A DNA stretch of 64,000 nucleotides. Origin: Stenotrophomonas rhizophila. Its GTDB lineage: Bacteria; Pseudomonadota; Gammaproteobacteria; Xanthomonadales; Xanthomonadaceae. Positions 26,987-36,535 of the stretch are shown in pieces. Location of the stretch: assembly GCF_007667275.1 (NCBI RefSeq), contig NZ_VDQT01000003.1:310001-374000 (forward strand), written 5' to 3'. Under the pieces are notes generated by a model. It was not told where the DNA came from. It saw only the letters and a program-made list of their open reading frames with translations, and did not search any database. Position 1 is the first letter of the stretch; every line of letters begins with the position of its first letter. The position numbers were made by a program, and so were the translations under genes.

Positions 26987-27210
26987 GCCGGCGCCTGCGG
27001 AAGCTGGCGGGGCTGGGTGCCAGGTTGCGCGAGCAGGCCGCGCAGCAGTTCCAGCACCCGCTCGCCCTGGCCATTGCAGGCCAGCTCGAACGTAGTCTGG
27101 CCACCCAATGCGCCCAGTGGGGTGTGCACGATCCAGTGCAGTACCCGGCTGCGGTCCGGTTCGATCTGCAGGGCCAGCGTGGCCACCCGACGTACGATGC
27201 CGGTACGCAT
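26983..27210 (-). CDS. hypothetical protein, 75 aa
   Basis: The start at 27210 lies two bases after the mipA stop, and its stop overlaps the next start. The sequence MRTGIVRRVATLALQIEPDR continues with beta-rich VLHWIVHTPLGALGGQTTFE and an amphipathic helix RVLELLRGLLAQ. No family is recognised. Tight spacing on both sides supports a real operon gene. Confidence 0.55.
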   Translation of the reverse strand: MRTGIVRRVATLALQIEPDRSRVLHWIVHTPLGALGGQTTFELACNGQGERVLELLRGLLAQPGTQPRQLPQAPA

Positions 27211-27212
27211 GC

Positions 27213-27989
27213 TCAGAACCCGTAGCTCAGCGCCAGCAGCGCGCTGTCCATGTGCGTTCCCACGGTCATCGGGCTGTCCTTGACCGCGCTCGAGAGCAGG
27301 GTGCGGCGCAGCGACGCGGTTGCGGTCCAGTGCGGGCCCAGCGGCATCACTGCGCTCAGGTCCATGTACGGGGCCACACCACTGCCGGCACGGTAGGCGG
27401 GCAGTCCACTGCGCTGCGCTTCGACCGCGCTGACGCCGAAGTAGTAGTCGTTGAGGCTGCTGCTGGCGTAGTTGGCGCCCACGCCGGGCATCAGCACCAC
27501 CCGACCGGTGGGGATCGGATAGCCGTACTTGGCATCGGCGGCCACGCCGCCGCCGTGTCCGCTGACCTCGGCCTGCACATTGCCCTGCAGCACGCCCCAC
27601 GGCGCGGTATGCCGCACCGCCACGCCGGCCATGGCCGACATGCTGCGGTTGGACAATTGGCGCAGCTGCGGGTTGTCGGTGTCCTTGTGCTTGAAACGCA
27701 TGAAGTAGGGCGAAGCCAGCAGCGAAACGCTGGTGCGTTGGTCGTCGAACAGGGTGTAGCCGATGCTGCCGCCACGGAAGTGGAACTTGCGGCCTTCCCA
27801 GTTGATCACCGGCACCGGCAGCACGTCGGTGTCGTAGCCGGCGTACGGGGATTTCTGCGCAACCACCGCCAGGCCGACACTGCTGCGTGCCTTGGCCCCG
27901 GGCGCCGGCTGGGCCAGCACGCTGCCGCTGGCCAGCAGCCCGAGCAGGGCCAGGCCTGCGGCTGCCGTCTTCCGTGAATCACTGTGCAT
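27213..27989 (-). CDS. MipA/OmpV family outer-membrane protein
   Basis: The 258-residue protein has a signal peptide (TAAAGLALLGLLASGSVLA-QP) and a MipA/OmpV barrel: GLAVVAQKSPYAGYDTDVLPVPVINW near residue 40, an internal GRVVLMPGVGANYASSSLNDYYFGV strand block, and the C-terminal SALLALSYGF with terminal aromatic. In E. coli MipA scaffolds murein enzymes; other members respond to antibiotics or metals. It heads an operon with three unknown genes and diverges from an OmpR-type two-component system, a pairing that often means the system controls it (inference). GGGAGGCTCC lies before the ATG. Confidence 0.85.
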   Translation of the reverse strand: MHSDSRKTAAAGLALLGLLASGSVLAQPAPGAKARSSVGLAVVAQKSPYAGYDTDVLPVPVINWEGRKFHFRGGSIGYTLFDDQRTSVSLLASPYFMRFKHKDTDNPQLRQLSNRSMSAMAGVAVRHTAPWGVLQGNVQAEVSGHGGGVAADAKYGYPIPTGRVVLMPGVGANYASSSLNDYYFGVSAVEAQRSGLPAYRAGSGVAPYMDLSAVMPLGPHWTATASLRRTLLSSAVKDSPMTVGTHMDSALLALSYGF

Positions 27990-28099
27990 GGGAGGCTCCT
28001 GCGCCGGTCAAACCCGCATGATGTCCAGCGGACATTGTGGGAACGTTACGTCATCGGGCGGGGTACCATCGGCGGCCTCCGACCCCGCCCGTACCGCCC

Positions 28100-28774
28100 A
28101 TGCGCATCCTGCTGCTCGAAGACGACCCCGAACTGGCCGGCGCCATCCAGGCCAGCTTGGGCCGCCACGGCATGGTGGTGGACCTGGTGGTGTCGATGGC
28201 GCAGGCGGCCGAGGCGCTGAAGGCCGGGGTGCACCAGGTGCTGCTGCTGGACCGCCAGCTGCCCGACGGCGACGGCGCCAATTTCGTGCGCGTGGCGCGC
28301 AGCCACGTGCCCAACCTGCCGGTGATCATGCTGACCGCACGCGATTCGGTGGCCGACCGGGTGGTGGGGCTGGACGTGGGCGCGGACGATTATCTGACCA
28401 AGCCGTTCGCGGTGGAAGAGCTGCTGGCGCGGATCCGCGCGATTTCACGGCGGCCGGCGCAGATCACCCTGCCGGTGCTGGGCCTGGGCCGGCTGCAGTT
28501 CGATTTCGTGGCACGCCAGGCCACGGTAGGCGGTGCGCTGCTGGCGCTGCCGCGGCGGCAGCTGCTGGTGCTGGAAGCGCTGGCCCTGCGCCAGGGCCGC
28601 ACCGTGGCGCGCGCGGCGCTGCAGGAAGCGGTGTACGGGTTCGACGATGAGATCCAGTCCAACGCGCTGGACGCGCATGTATCCAAGCTGCGCCGCGCGC
28701 TGGCCGATGCCGACGCGCAGGTGGAGATCCACGTGATGCGCGGGATCGGTTACCTGCTGAAGGAAAGCGCATGA
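28100..28774 (+). CDS. OmpR-family response regulator
   Basis: The 224-residue regulator begins MRILLLEDDPELAGAIQ, has phospho-acceptor Asp51 (LLLDRQLPDGDG), the conserved Lys in TKPFAVEELLARIRAISRR, and a C-terminal winged helix (LLALPRRQLLVLEALA...NALDAHVSKLRRAL...GIGYLLKE). ATG 28100 fits the family; the frame from 28037 adds unrelated residues. The stop overlaps the kinase start by four bases. It is divergent from mipA with 110 bp between them. Confidence 0.92.
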   Translation: MRILLLEDDPELAGAIQASLGRHGMVVDLVVSMAQAAEALKAGVHQVLLLDRQLPDGDGANFVRVARSHVPNLPVIMLTARDSVADRVVGLDVGADDYLTKPFAVEELLARIRAISRRPAQITLPVLGLGRLQFDFVARQATVGGALLALPRRQLLVLEALALRQGRTVARAALQEAVYGFDDEIQSNALDAHVSKLRRALADADAQVEIHVMRGIGYLLKESA

Positions 28775-30108
28775 AGTTCCTCAAACCCGGCTCGCTGTCC
28801 TTCAGCCTGGCGTGGAAGATCTGCCTGATCCAGGTGGCGATGGTGCTGATCGCGTTGACCGGCATTGCGCTGGTCTATGGCGACCGCAGCACCGCGTATG
28901 TCGATTGGAAAACCAGCGAAGCGGTAGCCGATGCGATCCGCCTGCAGGACGGCACGTTGCAGGTGGACTGGGCGGCGGTGAATGAAGCGGCGCCGGACCG
29001 CCCGGCCACGTTCTGGTTCGCTGCCGCCGACGAGCAGGGGCACCGGGTCGAACACGGTCCGCTGCCGGCGGTGTATCGCGCGCTGGCCGACCAGCTGGCG
29101 CACGTGGAGCCCACCGACGTGCGCACGCGCAGCCGCGGGCTGGAGCTGGCGATGCGGGTGTGGGTGTCCGATCGTGAGGACGGCCGCCTGCATGTGATGG
29201 TGGGCGGCCTGCCGCAACGCGGCTTCTGGCGGCAGCTGGCGGTGATCATCGGCTACCTCGGCGGCTGGATCACGCTGCCGCTGATCGTGATCACGCTGGT
29301 GGTGGCGCCGTGGGCGATCCATCGTTCGCTGCGCGGGGTCAACCGGGTGGCGGCGCAGGCTGCGGCGATCCAGATCACTGAGCGCGGGCGTGGCCTGGAC
29401 ACGCACGCGGTGCCGCGCGAGATCGTGCCGCTGGTGGATGCCTTCAACGCGGCGGTGCGCCGCATCGGCGAAAGCTACGACGCGCAGGATCGTTTCCTGG
29501 TCGGCGCCGCGCACGAGCTGCGCATGCCGATCGCGATCCTCGCCACGCGCATTGCCGACCTGCCGCCCGGGCAGGTGCGTTCGCGCCTGCAGCGTGACCT
29601 GGGGCGATTGAGCAACATCGCCGAGCAGCTGCTGGACCTGCAGCGGCTGGACCATCACCGCAGCCAGCACCAGCGCGTGGACCTGGCGGCGTTGACCCGT
29701 GAAGTCGCCGCCGACGTGGCGCCGCTGCTGATCGATGCGGGCTACGCCTTCGCGGTGGACGCGCCGGAACAGGCGCTGTGGGTGCGCGGCGACCCCGATG
29801 CGCTGCACCGGGTGATCAGCGGGCTGCTGCAGAACGCCATCGCGCATGGCGGTGGCAGCGGCACGGTGATGGTGGAGCTGCAGTCCAACGGGCTGCTGTC
29901 GGTGAGCGATGAGGGCGATGGGGTTCCCGAACAGGCACGGCAATCGATCTTCGAGCCGTTCCACCGCCTGCGGCCCAGTGGCAGCGGCAGTGGCCTTGGC
30001 CTGTACCTGGCGCGCGAAATCCTGCTGCGGCATGGCGGCAGCATCGTGGCCGAGGAAGCGGTCGGGGGCGGGGCACGGTTCGTGATGTCGTTGCCGGTGG
30101 AGCGCTAG
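28771..30108 (+). CDS. membrane sensor histidine kinase
   Basis: The 445-residue kinase has two membrane segments (about residues 15-37 and 155-180) bounding a periplasmic domain of some 115 residues, then HAMP-like, HisKA and HATPase domains. The phospho-acceptor is His248 in AAHELRMPIAIL (Met in place of the common Thr after Arg). N-box QNAIAHGGG and G-boxes (DEGDGVP, GSGSGLGLYLAREI) are intact. It phosphorylates the regulator encoded upstream, with which it overlaps. The signal is unknown; divergence from mipA suggests envelope sensing. Confidence 0.92.
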   Translation: MKFLKPGSLSFSLAWKICLIQVAMVLIALTGIALVYGDRSTAYVDWKTSEAVADAIRLQDGTLQVDWAAVNEAAPDRPATFWFAAADEQGHRVEHGPLPAVYRALADQLAHVEPTDVRTRSRGLELAMRVWVSDREDGRLHVMVGGLPQRGFWRQLAVIIGYLGGWITLPLIVITLVVAPWAIHRSLRGVNRVAAQAAAIQITERGRGLDTHAVPREIVPLVDAFNAAVRRIGESYDAQDRFLVGAAHELRMPIAILATRIADLPPGQVRSRLQRDLGRLSNIAEQLLDLQRLDHHRSQHQRVDLAALTREVAADVAPLLIDAGYAFAVDAPEQALWVRGDPDALHRVISGLLQNAIAHGGGSGTVMVELQSNGLLSVSDEGDGVPEQARQSIFEPFHRLRPSGSGSGLGLYLAREILLRHGGSIVAEEAVGGGARFVMSLPVER

Positions 30109-30294
30109 CCGAAGGCTGGATGGGTCACTTTCAGCGCGAAATTCAGAGAAATCCGATAGTCCGGCCGGATTTCCGCACGTATCGTGGCTCCAGCGTCGGG
30201 AAGGAACCCGCGCCATGCAAGATTCCCCCGCGAGGTCGCTTCCCAGGCGTACGCCTCGCCTTGCCCATGCAGGATGCCACTCGAGGCCACACCG

Positions 30295-30498
30295 ATGATG
30301 ATCAAGGTCCAACACCAGCACCATCAATGGCAGGTTGTGCAGCCCGGCGCGGTCGCGCCGGTAGCGTTTGAAAGCGGCGCGACGGCGTTTGATTTCGCCG
30401 ATTCACTGGCCCGCGAACACCACGCCGAAACCGGCAGCAGCAGTGGGGTACGGGTGCAGGTGGGCGAGGCCTTCGTGGACGCCGTGCACTACGGCTGA
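30295..30498 (+). CDS. small hypothetical protein, 67 aa
   Basis: The frame from ATG 30295 (GAGG about nine bases upstream) gives MMIKVQHQHHQWQVVQPGA and continues with a helix FDFADSLAREHHAETG and a final strand GVRVQVGEAFVDAVHYG. The WQVV...A...LA...V layout loosely recalls DUF2188-type small proteins, but I cannot assign it. The 185 bp between the kinase gene and this start show no other feature. Confidence 0.45.
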   Translation: MMIKVQHQHHQWQVVQPGAVAPVAFESGATAFDFADSLAREHHAETGSSSGVRVQVGEAFVDAVHYG

Positions 30499-30628
30499 GC
30501 GTGGCGGCGCGGTCAGCGTCACGTCGGTTTGTTGAATCGATCCTGAAATCACCCCGGTTGAGCTATAGGCGAAACCTTCAACTTCCCTGATCCTGTGCCT
30601 ATTCATCCAATGGCACGAGGACATCGCA

Positions 30629-31165
30629 ATGAAGCAGGCAACGCAGATCGGGATGTGGGCCTTGTTGCCGGTTGCGCTCATGGCCTTGGCCGGCACCGCG
30701 CAGGCCCAGCGTTACGACGATGGCTACAACGACGGTCCGGTGCGCTGTGAATCAATCAAGGGTCGCACCCAGCAGTGCCAGATCGACGGCCGTGCGCGCC
30801 TGGTGCGGCAGCTGTCCGGTTCTCCCTGCATTGAAGGCGACACCTGGGGCCAGGCCCGGAACGGGGTGTGGGTGACCCGCGGCTGCCGCGCCGAGTTCAT
30901 CGCCGAGCGCGGCCGTCCTTCGCACGGCGGGGGCTGGGGCAACCAGGGCAACCACGGCGGCGGCTGGGGTGGCGGGCGTGGGCAGATCATCAGCTGCGAT
31001 TCCAATGACCAGCGCATGCGCCGCTGCAACGTGAGCGTGCGCCGCGATGTGCGCCTGGTGCGGCAGACCTCGCGCACGGCGTGCATCGAGGGTCGCACCT
31101 GGGGCCATGACCGCGACGGCGTGTGGGTCAACGGCGGTTGCCGCGCGGAGTTCGAAGTCCGGTAA
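30629..31165 (+). CDS. secreted DUF3011-type protein
   Basis: The 178-residue protein has a signal peptide (WALLPVALMALAGTAQA-Q) and two copies of a Cys-containing module of about 60 residues. Each has the order C...QC...RLVRQ.S...C-EG.TWG...GVWV..GCRAEF. A Gly/Trp-rich linker (GGGWGNQGNHGGGWGGG) joins them. Four cysteines per module suggest disulfides in the periplasm or outside. DUF3011 proteins are common in xanthomonads; the role is unknown. GAGGACATCGCA precedes the ATG. Convergent dxs follows. Confidence 0.85.
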   Translation: MKQATQIGMWALLPVALMALAGTAQAQRYDDGYNDGPVRCESIKGRTQQCQIDGRARLVRQLSGSPCIEGDTWGQARNGVWVTRGCRAEFIAERGRPSHGGGWGNQGNHGGGWGGGRGQIISCDSNDQRMRRCNVSVRRDVRLVRQTSRTACIEGRTWGHDRDGVWVNGGCRAEFEVR

Positions 31166-31174
31166 GGCGCCCGC

Positions 31175-31284
31175 GTAGGGACACGCCATGCGTGTCCGCG
31201 AAGTGCCGGCGCCCCGGTAGAGCCACGCCCTGCGTGGCTGCGCGGTGCCGGAACGAAGCGCAGCCACGCAGGGCGTGGCTCTAC
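31175..31284. repeat. cluster of three SMAG repeats between DUF3011 gene and dxs
   Basis: Repeats lie at 31175-31197 (variant hairpin GGACACGC/GCGTGTCC), 31217-31239 and, inverted, 31262-31284 (AGCCACGC/GCGTGGCT). The last two form a facing pair able to fold as one large hairpin. They separate convergent genes and may act in transcription ending or mRNA protection. Confidence 0.88.
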
Positions 31285-31294
31285 GGTTCCCGTG

Positions 31295-33193
31295 TCAGGC
31301 GCTGAGGGCCTGGCTGCCAAGCTTCGGCCAGCGCTTCAGCACGGCGGCACGGATGCCGGCGGCGTCGATGCCGGCTTCGGCGAGCAGGTCTTCGCGGCTG
31401 GCGTGGTGCTGGAAGCTGTCCGGCAGGCCCAGGTGCAGGAACGGGCGCAGCACGTCTTCGGCATTGAGCAGTTCGGCCACGCCGGAACCGGCGCCGCCGG
31501 CCACCACGTTGTCTTCGATGGTCACGAAGCCCTGGTGGGTCCGGGCCAGTTCCAGCAGCAGGGCGCGATCAAGCGGCTTGATGAAGCGCATGTTGACCAC
31601 GCTCAGGCCCAGCTCGCGGCCCACTGCTTCGGCGGCCGGTACGGTGCTGCCGAACGCAAGCAACGCAATGCCGTTGCCCTGCACGCGCAGCTCGGCCTTG
31701 CCGATCTCCAGCGTGGAGAGGTCGGTGCCGGCGTCCACGCCGGTGCCGCTGCCGCGCGGGTAGCGCACCGCCGCGGGACCTTCGTACTGCAGGCCGGTGC
31801 TGAGCATGCGGCGGCATTCGGCTTCGTCGGACGGCGCCATCACCACCATGTGCGGTACGCAGCGCAGGAAGCTCAGGTCCAGGTTGCCGGCGTGCGTGGC
31901 ACCGTCCGGACCGACCACGCCGGCGCGGTCGATCGCGAACAGCACGTCCAGCTTCTGCACCGCCACGTCGTGCACCAGCTGGTCGTACGCGCGCTGCAGG
32001 AAGGTGGAGTAGATCGCCACCACCGGCTTGGCACCCTGGGTGGCCATGCCGGCGGCCAGGGTCACCGCATGCTGCTCGGCGATGGCCACGTCGAAATAGC
32101 GCTCCGGGTATTCCCTGCTGAAACGCACCAAGCCGGAGCCTTCGCGCATCGCCGGGGTGATGCCCAGCAGGCGCGGTTCGGCGGCGGCGGCGTCGCACAG
32201 CCAGTCGCTGAAGACGTCGGTATAGGTCGGCTTCTTGCTGCCGCCCTTGGCCACCAGGCCCTTGTCCGGATCGAACGGGCCCACCGCGTGGTAACCGATC
32301 TGGTCGCCTTCGGCGCGCTCGTAGCCCTTGCCCTTGGTGGTCATCACATGCAGCAGCTTCAGGCCCTTCAGGCCCCGCAGCGTCTTCAGCGTGGCCACCA
32401 GCGCGGGCACGTCATGGCCATCGATCGGGCCGGTGTAATGGAAGCCCATCTCCTCGAAGAACGTGGAGGGCACGAACATGCCTTTCCAGTGTTCCTCCCA
32501 GCGCTTGACGAAGCGCGCGGACGGCGACTTCTTCTTGTCGCCGAGGATCTTCTTGCCGCCTTCGCGCAGCGCATTGAGCGTGCGGTTGCCGGTGGCGCGG
32601 CCGAGGATCTTGGTGAGGCCGCCCACGGCTTCGGAGATCGACATGTTGTTGTCGTTGAGGATCACCAGCAGGTTCGGTTCCTGCTCCATGCCGCCGGCAT
32701 GGTTGAGCGCCTCGTACGCCATCCCGGCAGTCATCGCGCCGTCACCGATCACCGCCACCACCTTGCGGTCGTCACCCTCGCGCTGGCGCGCGATGGCCAT
32801 GCCCAGTGCGGCGGAGATGGAGGTGGAGGAATGGCCGACCCCGAAGGTGTCGTACTCGCTTTCCTCGCGCTTGGGGAACGGTGCCACGCCGTCCTTCTGC
32901 TTGACGGTGTGAATCTGGTCGCGGCGACCGGTCAGGATCTTGTGCGGGTAGGTCTGGTGGCCCACGTCCCAGATCAGCTGGTCGACCGGGGTCTGGTACA
33001 GGTAGTGCAGGGCCACGGTGAGTTCGATCACGCCGAGCCCGGCGCCGAAATGACCGCCACTCTTGCCGACCGACTCGATCAGGTAGGCACGCAGTTCATC
33101 TGCGATGGCAGGCAGTTCGGATTCTTCGAACCTGCGCAGGTCATCCGGATTCTGGATGCGCGACAGGCGGGGATAGCGTGCGGAATCGATCAT
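31295..33193 (-). CDS. dxs: 1-deoxy-D-xylulose-5-phosphate synthase
   Basis: The 632-residue enzyme condenses pyruvate and glyceraldehyde 3-phosphate to DXP, the entry to the MEP isoprenoid pathway and to thiamine and pyridoxal synthesis. The thiamine-diphosphate motif [18 protein letters not shown]...NDNNMS, the catalytic Glu region [17 protein letters not shown] and the C-terminal transketolase domain are intact. ATG 33193 ([13 protein letters not shown]) gives the standard length; the earlier frame start at 33295 is rejected. Monocistronic as far as seen. Confidence 0.96.
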   Translation of the reverse strand: MIDSARYPRLSRIQNPDDLRRFEESELPAIADELRAYLIESVGKSGGHFGAGLGVIELTVALHYLYQTPVDQLIWDVGHQTYPHKILTGRRDQIHTVKQKDGVAPFPKREESEYDTFGVGHSSTSISAALGMAIARQREGDDRKVVAVIGDGAMTAGMAYEALNHAGGMEQEPNLLVILNDNNMSISEAVGGLTKILGRATGNRTLNALREGGKKILGDKKKSPSARFVKRWEEHWKGMFVPSTFFEEMGFHYTGPIDGHDVPALVATLKTLRGLKGLKLLHVMTTKGKGYERAEGDQIGYHAVGPFDPDKGLVAKGGSKKPTYTDVFSDWLCDAAAAEPRLLGITPAMREGSGLVRFSREYPERYFDVAIAEQHAVTLAAGMATQGAKPVVAIYSTFLQRAYDQLVHDVAVQKLDVLFAIDRAGVVGPDGATHAGNLDLSFLRCVPHMVVMAPSDEAECRRMLSTGLQYEGPAAVRYPRGSGTGVDAGTDLSTLEIGKAELRVQGNGIALLAFGSTVPAAEAVGRELGLSVVNMRFIKPLDRALLLELARTHQGFVTIEDNVVAGGAGSGVAELLNAEDVLRPFLHLGLPDSFQHHASREDLLAEAGIDAAGIRAAVLKRWPKLGSQALSA

Positions 33194-33307
33194 GTTTATC
33201 GCGCTTCTTCTCAAGCGCCTATTTTCCCCCCCAAACCGGGGTGGGGCAAGCAAACCGCTGTACCGGTGAGCAGACAGTGAGGGTGCCTGCGACAACCGGT
33301 CGCAGGC

Positions 33308-33967
33308 TCAGGCCGCCAGTTTGGAGCGTTTGGGCAGCTGCGCCTTCAGGAACGCCATCTGGTCGGCCAGGATGTTGCGGTTGGACAGGATCATGTGTTC
33401 GATCCAGCTGGGCCGGTACGGCACCGCCAGCAGCGGCATGCCGGCCTGCTGCGGGGTGCGGTCGCTCTTGCGCGAGTTGCAGTGGAAGCACGCGCTGACC
33501 ACGTTTTCCCAGACATCCAGGCCGCCCTTGGACAGCGGCATGACGTGGTCCCGGGTCAGCTGCGGGCGATGGAACTGTTGGCCGCAGTACAGGCACAGGT
33601 GCGCGTCGCGGGCGAACAGGGCCTGGTTGGACAGGTTCGGGGTGGGGTCGAGGGCGCGGGAGCGGGCGTGGCCGCGCGCGGCGATGATCGGGTGCAGGTC
33701 GATCCCGCTCTGCAGGCCGCTGAGCCGGTTGGTGCCGCCATGGATGTGCAGGCACGGGTCGCCCAGGGTCCAGGCAACGGCGCCGCGCGAGTAGAGGCAG
33801 GCGGCATCCTGCCAGTTGATCCAGTCCAGTACGCGCCCGTGGGCGTCCAGGGACAGCAGTCGGACGCTGCCTGGCCGATGCAGCATGGCGATCGGCGATG
33901 CTTCGGCGACCGGGGCGGACGAGGCTCCGGTATCGATCAGACCTAGGCGTGTAGTGTCTGTCTCCAT
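33308..33967 (-). CDS. HNH endonuclease-family protein
   Basis: The 219-residue protein ends with an HNH domain: zinc Cys pair CLYCGQQF near 128, the HNH core LTRDHVMPLSKGGLDVWENVVSACFHCNSRKSDRTPQQAGM. The N-terminal 110 residues resemble the region found in stand-alone chromosomal HNH proteins of proteobacteria, often linked to DNA repair rather than homing. No intein or intron is nearby. Nuclease activity is inferred; the physiological role is unknown. Confidence 0.82.
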   Translation of the reverse strand: METDTTRLGLIDTGASSAPVAEASPIAMLHRPGSVRLLSLDAHGRVLDWINWQDAACLYSRGAVAWTLGDPCLHIHGGTNRLSGLQSGIDLHPIIAARGHARSRALDPTPNLSNQALFARDAHLCLYCGQQFHRPQLTRDHVMPLSKGGLDVWENVVSACFHCNSRKSDRTPQQAGMPLLAVPYRPSWIEHMILSNRNILADQMAFLKAQLPKRSKLAA

Positions 33968-34032
33968 CGGGAAAACAGCTTATACCGGATTCGTTGCAAT
34001 TTGGGTATGGGCGCATGCAACCCCGGAAACCG

Positions 34033-34103
34033 GTAGCGCCGCCCGTTGGGCGGCCTTCATGGACGTTGGACATCCACGTTGGCCGGCCAACGGCCGGCGC
34101 TAC
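34033..34103. repeat. facing pair of SMAG-type repeats
   Basis: GTAG-GCCGCCC-GTT-GGGCGGC (34033-34054) faces an inverted copy with a GCCGGCC/GGCCGGC stem (34082-34103). They lie just before the acyl-CoA dehydrogenase 3' end. Confidence 0.8.
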
Positions 34104-34122
34104 CGGTGTGCGTGCTGCGGGA

Positions 34123-35913
34123 TTATTCCCCGAACCGCGCGTCTTCCATGGCCATCAGCGAGTCCGCGCCGGCCTGGATGGCGGCGGCGTGGCTGAGCGT
34201 GCGCGGCAGCATGCGCGCGAAGTAGAAGCGGGCGGTTTCGCGCTTGGCCTGCTTGAACGCCTCGCTCTGCGTGGACGCGTCGGCGGCGGCGACGCTGCGC
34301 GCCCACCAGTAGGCCAGCACCACGTAGCCGGAATAGAACAGGTAATCGAAGCTGGCCGCGCCCAGTTCGTCCGGGTTGGCGGCGGCGCGCTGCAGGGTGG
34401 CCAGGGTCAGCTGGCCCCATTCCTGCGCCTTGGCGCGCAACGGAGCGATGAATTCGGCCAGCGATTCGTTGCCTTCATTGGCCTTGGCGAAGGCCTCGAT
34501 CTCGGCCAGCATCAGCTTCAGCCCCGCACCCTGGCTGGCGGCGGTCTTGCGACCGATCAGGTCCAGCGCCTGGATACCGGTGGTGCCCTCATACAGCGTG
34601 GTGATGCGGGCATCGCGGGCCAGCTGTTCCATGCCGTGTTCGTGGATGTAGCCGTGGCCACCGAAGCACTGCAGCGCGTTGTAGGTGTTTTCAATGCCCC
34701 ATTCGGTCTGGCAGGCCTTGGAGATCGGGGTGAGGAAGCTCACCAGGGTTTCGGCGCGCTCGCGCTCGGCGGCGTCTTCGGCATGGTGGGCGACGTCGAT
34801 CAGGGTGGCCGCGTGCAGCGCCAGCAGGCGGCTGCCTTCCACCAGCGACTTGATCGAGAGCAGCATGCGGCGCACGTCCGGGTGCACCAGGATCGGGTCG
34901 GCCGGCTTGTCCGGGTTCTTCGGGCCGCTCAGCGAACGCGACTGCAGGCGTTCGCGCGCGTACTTCAGTGCGTTCTGATACGCGCGCTCGCTCAGGCCGA
35001 TGCCCTGCAGGCCCACGCCCAGGCGCGCGGTGTTCATCATGGTAAACATCGCCTGCAGGCCCTTGTGCGGCTGGCCCACCAGGTAACCTTCGGCGCCATC
35101 GAAGTTCATCACGCAGGTGACCGAGCCCTTGATGCCCATCTTGTGTTCGATCGAACCGCAGCGCAGTGCGTTGCGCTCGCCGACGGCGCCTTCGCGGTCG
35201 ACCTTGAACTTGGGGGTGACGAACAGCGAAATGCCCTTGGCGCCGGCCGGGGCGTCGGGCAGCTTGGCCAGCACCAGGTGCACGATGTTGTCGGTGAGGT
35301 CATGCTCGCCGGCGGTGATGAAGATCTTGGTGCCGGTGATGGCATAGCTGCCGTCGGCATTCGGTTCTGCCTTGGTCTTGAGCAGGCCCAGGTCGGTGCC
35401 GCAATGCGGTTCGGTCAGGCACATGGTGCCGGTCCAGCGGCCTTCGATCAGCGGCTTCAGGAAGGCGTCCTGCTGCCAGGCTTCGCCGTGCTGCTTGAGC
35501 GCTTCGATGGCGCCGTGCGAGAGCAGCGGGAAGTTGCCCCAGGCCAGGTTGGCGGCGTTGATCATTTCGTTGAGCGGCACGCCCAGGGTGTGCGGCAGGC
35601 CCTGGCCACCGAGCTCCGGTGCCGCGGTCAGGCCGGTCCAGCCACCTTCGACGAACTGCGTGTAGGCCTGCCTGAAACCGGGCGGGGTGGTGACTTCGCC
35701 GCTGGCCTGGTCGAGCACGCAGCCGATTTCATCGCCCACGCTGTTGAGCGGCGCCAGCACGCTGGTGCTGAAGCGGCCGGCTTCTTCCAGGACCGCATCG
35801 ACGACGTCGGCAGTGGCGTCAGCGAAGCCCAGGCGGGCGAACAGCGGCTCCACCTTCAACACGTCGTGCAGGGCGAAGCGGATATCGGTCAGCGGTGCGG
35901 TGTAGCTGCTCAT
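34123..35913 (-). CDS. acyl-CoA dehydrogenase
   Basis: The 596-residue flavoenzyme oxidises acyl-CoA to trans-2-enoyl-CoA in fatty-acid or related degradation. It has the short N-terminal extension (ADVVDAVLEEAGRF), the FAD-contact region MCLTEPHCGTDLGLLKTKA, the middle beta domain and the C-terminal helical domain with LQCFGGHGYIHEHGMEQLARDARI, plus the extra C-terminal segment of about 120 residues typical of the 590-600 residue class (DmdC/FadE-like). Chain-length preference is not evident. No beta-oxidation partners are adjacent. Confidence 0.9.
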   Translation of the reverse strand: MSSYTAPLTDIRFALHDVLKVEPLFARLGFADATADVVDAVLEEAGRFSTSVLAPLNSVGDEIGCVLDQASGEVTTPPGFRQAYTQFVEGGWTGLTAAPELGGQGLPHTLGVPLNEMINAANLAWGNFPLLSHGAIEALKQHGEAWQQDAFLKPLIEGRWTGTMCLTEPHCGTDLGLLKTKAEPNADGSYAITGTKIFITAGEHDLTDNIVHLVLAKLPDAPAGAKGISLFVTPKFKVDREGAVGERNALRCGSIEHKMGIKGSVTCVMNFDGAEGYLVGQPHKGLQAMFTMMNTARLGVGLQGIGLSERAYQNALKYARERLQSRSLSGPKNPDKPADPILVHPDVRRMLLSIKSLVEGSRLLALHAATLIDVAHHAEDAAERERAETLVSFLTPISKACQTEWGIENTYNALQCFGGHGYIHEHGMEQLARDARITTLYEGTTGIQALDLIGRKTAASQGAGLKLMLAEIEAFAKANEGNESLAEFIAPLRAKAQEWGQLTLATLQRAAANPDELGAASFDYLFYSGYVVLAYWWARSVAAADASTQSEAFKQAKRETARFYFARMLPRTLSHAAAIQAGADSLMAMEDARFGE

Positions 35914-35967
35914 CGTGCGGTCTCGATCAGATGCGGGGAATCAAGCTGAAGACGGGGTGGCCGGGCG

Positions 35968-36453
35968 TCAGCGCAGCACGCCGGGCAGGCCGGGGGCCTG
36001 GTTGAGAGTGCTGCGGTTTTCGATCTCGAAGCTGCGCTGCTTCTTGTCCTGCGGGGTGGCGGCCACGCTGCCCTTGAGCGAATAGTCCAGGGTGCGGTTG
36101 CCGGCCAGTGCGTCGGCAACCACGATGCGCGCGGCCGAGGACGGCTGCAGCTCGACGTTGATCACGTCGGCGGACACGCCACCGATGGAGATGGCCGGGC
36201 GCGCACTCACCTTGCCCGCGTCCTGCCCGCCGACCTGCATCTGCAGGTCCACGCTGTCGAAGGTCATCGGCATGGAGCTGAAGTTCTGCAGGCGCAGGGC
36301 CAGGGTCCAGTTGCCGCTTGCGCCCACGGTCAGCTGCTGCACGCTGGCGGCCGGCGGCGAAACCCGCTTCACGCTGGTGCTGCAGGCCGCCAGGCCAACG
36401 GCGGTGCCGGCCAGCAGGGCCACGGTGAGGGCGGTACGGAGGCGTCGGAACAT
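35968..36453 (-). CDS. LEA2-type lipoprotein
   Basis: From ATG 36453 the product is 161 residues with a lipoprotein signal (VALLAGTAVGLAAC, lipobox LAAC) and a single water-stress/LEA type 2 beta-sandwich (WTLALRLQNFSSMPMTFDSVDLQMQVGG). It is presumably an envelope lipoprotein; no enzymatic role is expected. It lies 54 bp upstream of the acyl-CoA dehydrogenase gene on the same strand. Confidence 0.8.
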   Translation of the reverse strand: MFRRLRTALTVALLAGTAVGLAACSTSVKRVSPPAASVQQLTVGASGNWTLALRLQNFSSMPMTFDSVDLQMQVGGQDAGKVSARPAISIGGVSADVINVELQPSSAARIVVADALAGNRTLDYSLKGSVAATPQDKKQRSFEIENRSTLNQAPGLPGVLR

Positions 36454-36535
36454 GGGCGCAAAGTCCTCGTGCGGGTGCTGCGTGGGTGGAAGCATACTAC
36501 GGCGTATGGAGGTTGTGGTGCGTGCGCCCTTGGGG

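Noticed and set aside
31292..33280. 662-codon plus-strand frame antisense to dxs
   Set aside because: Shadow frame; dxs has intact catalytic motifs on the minus strand.
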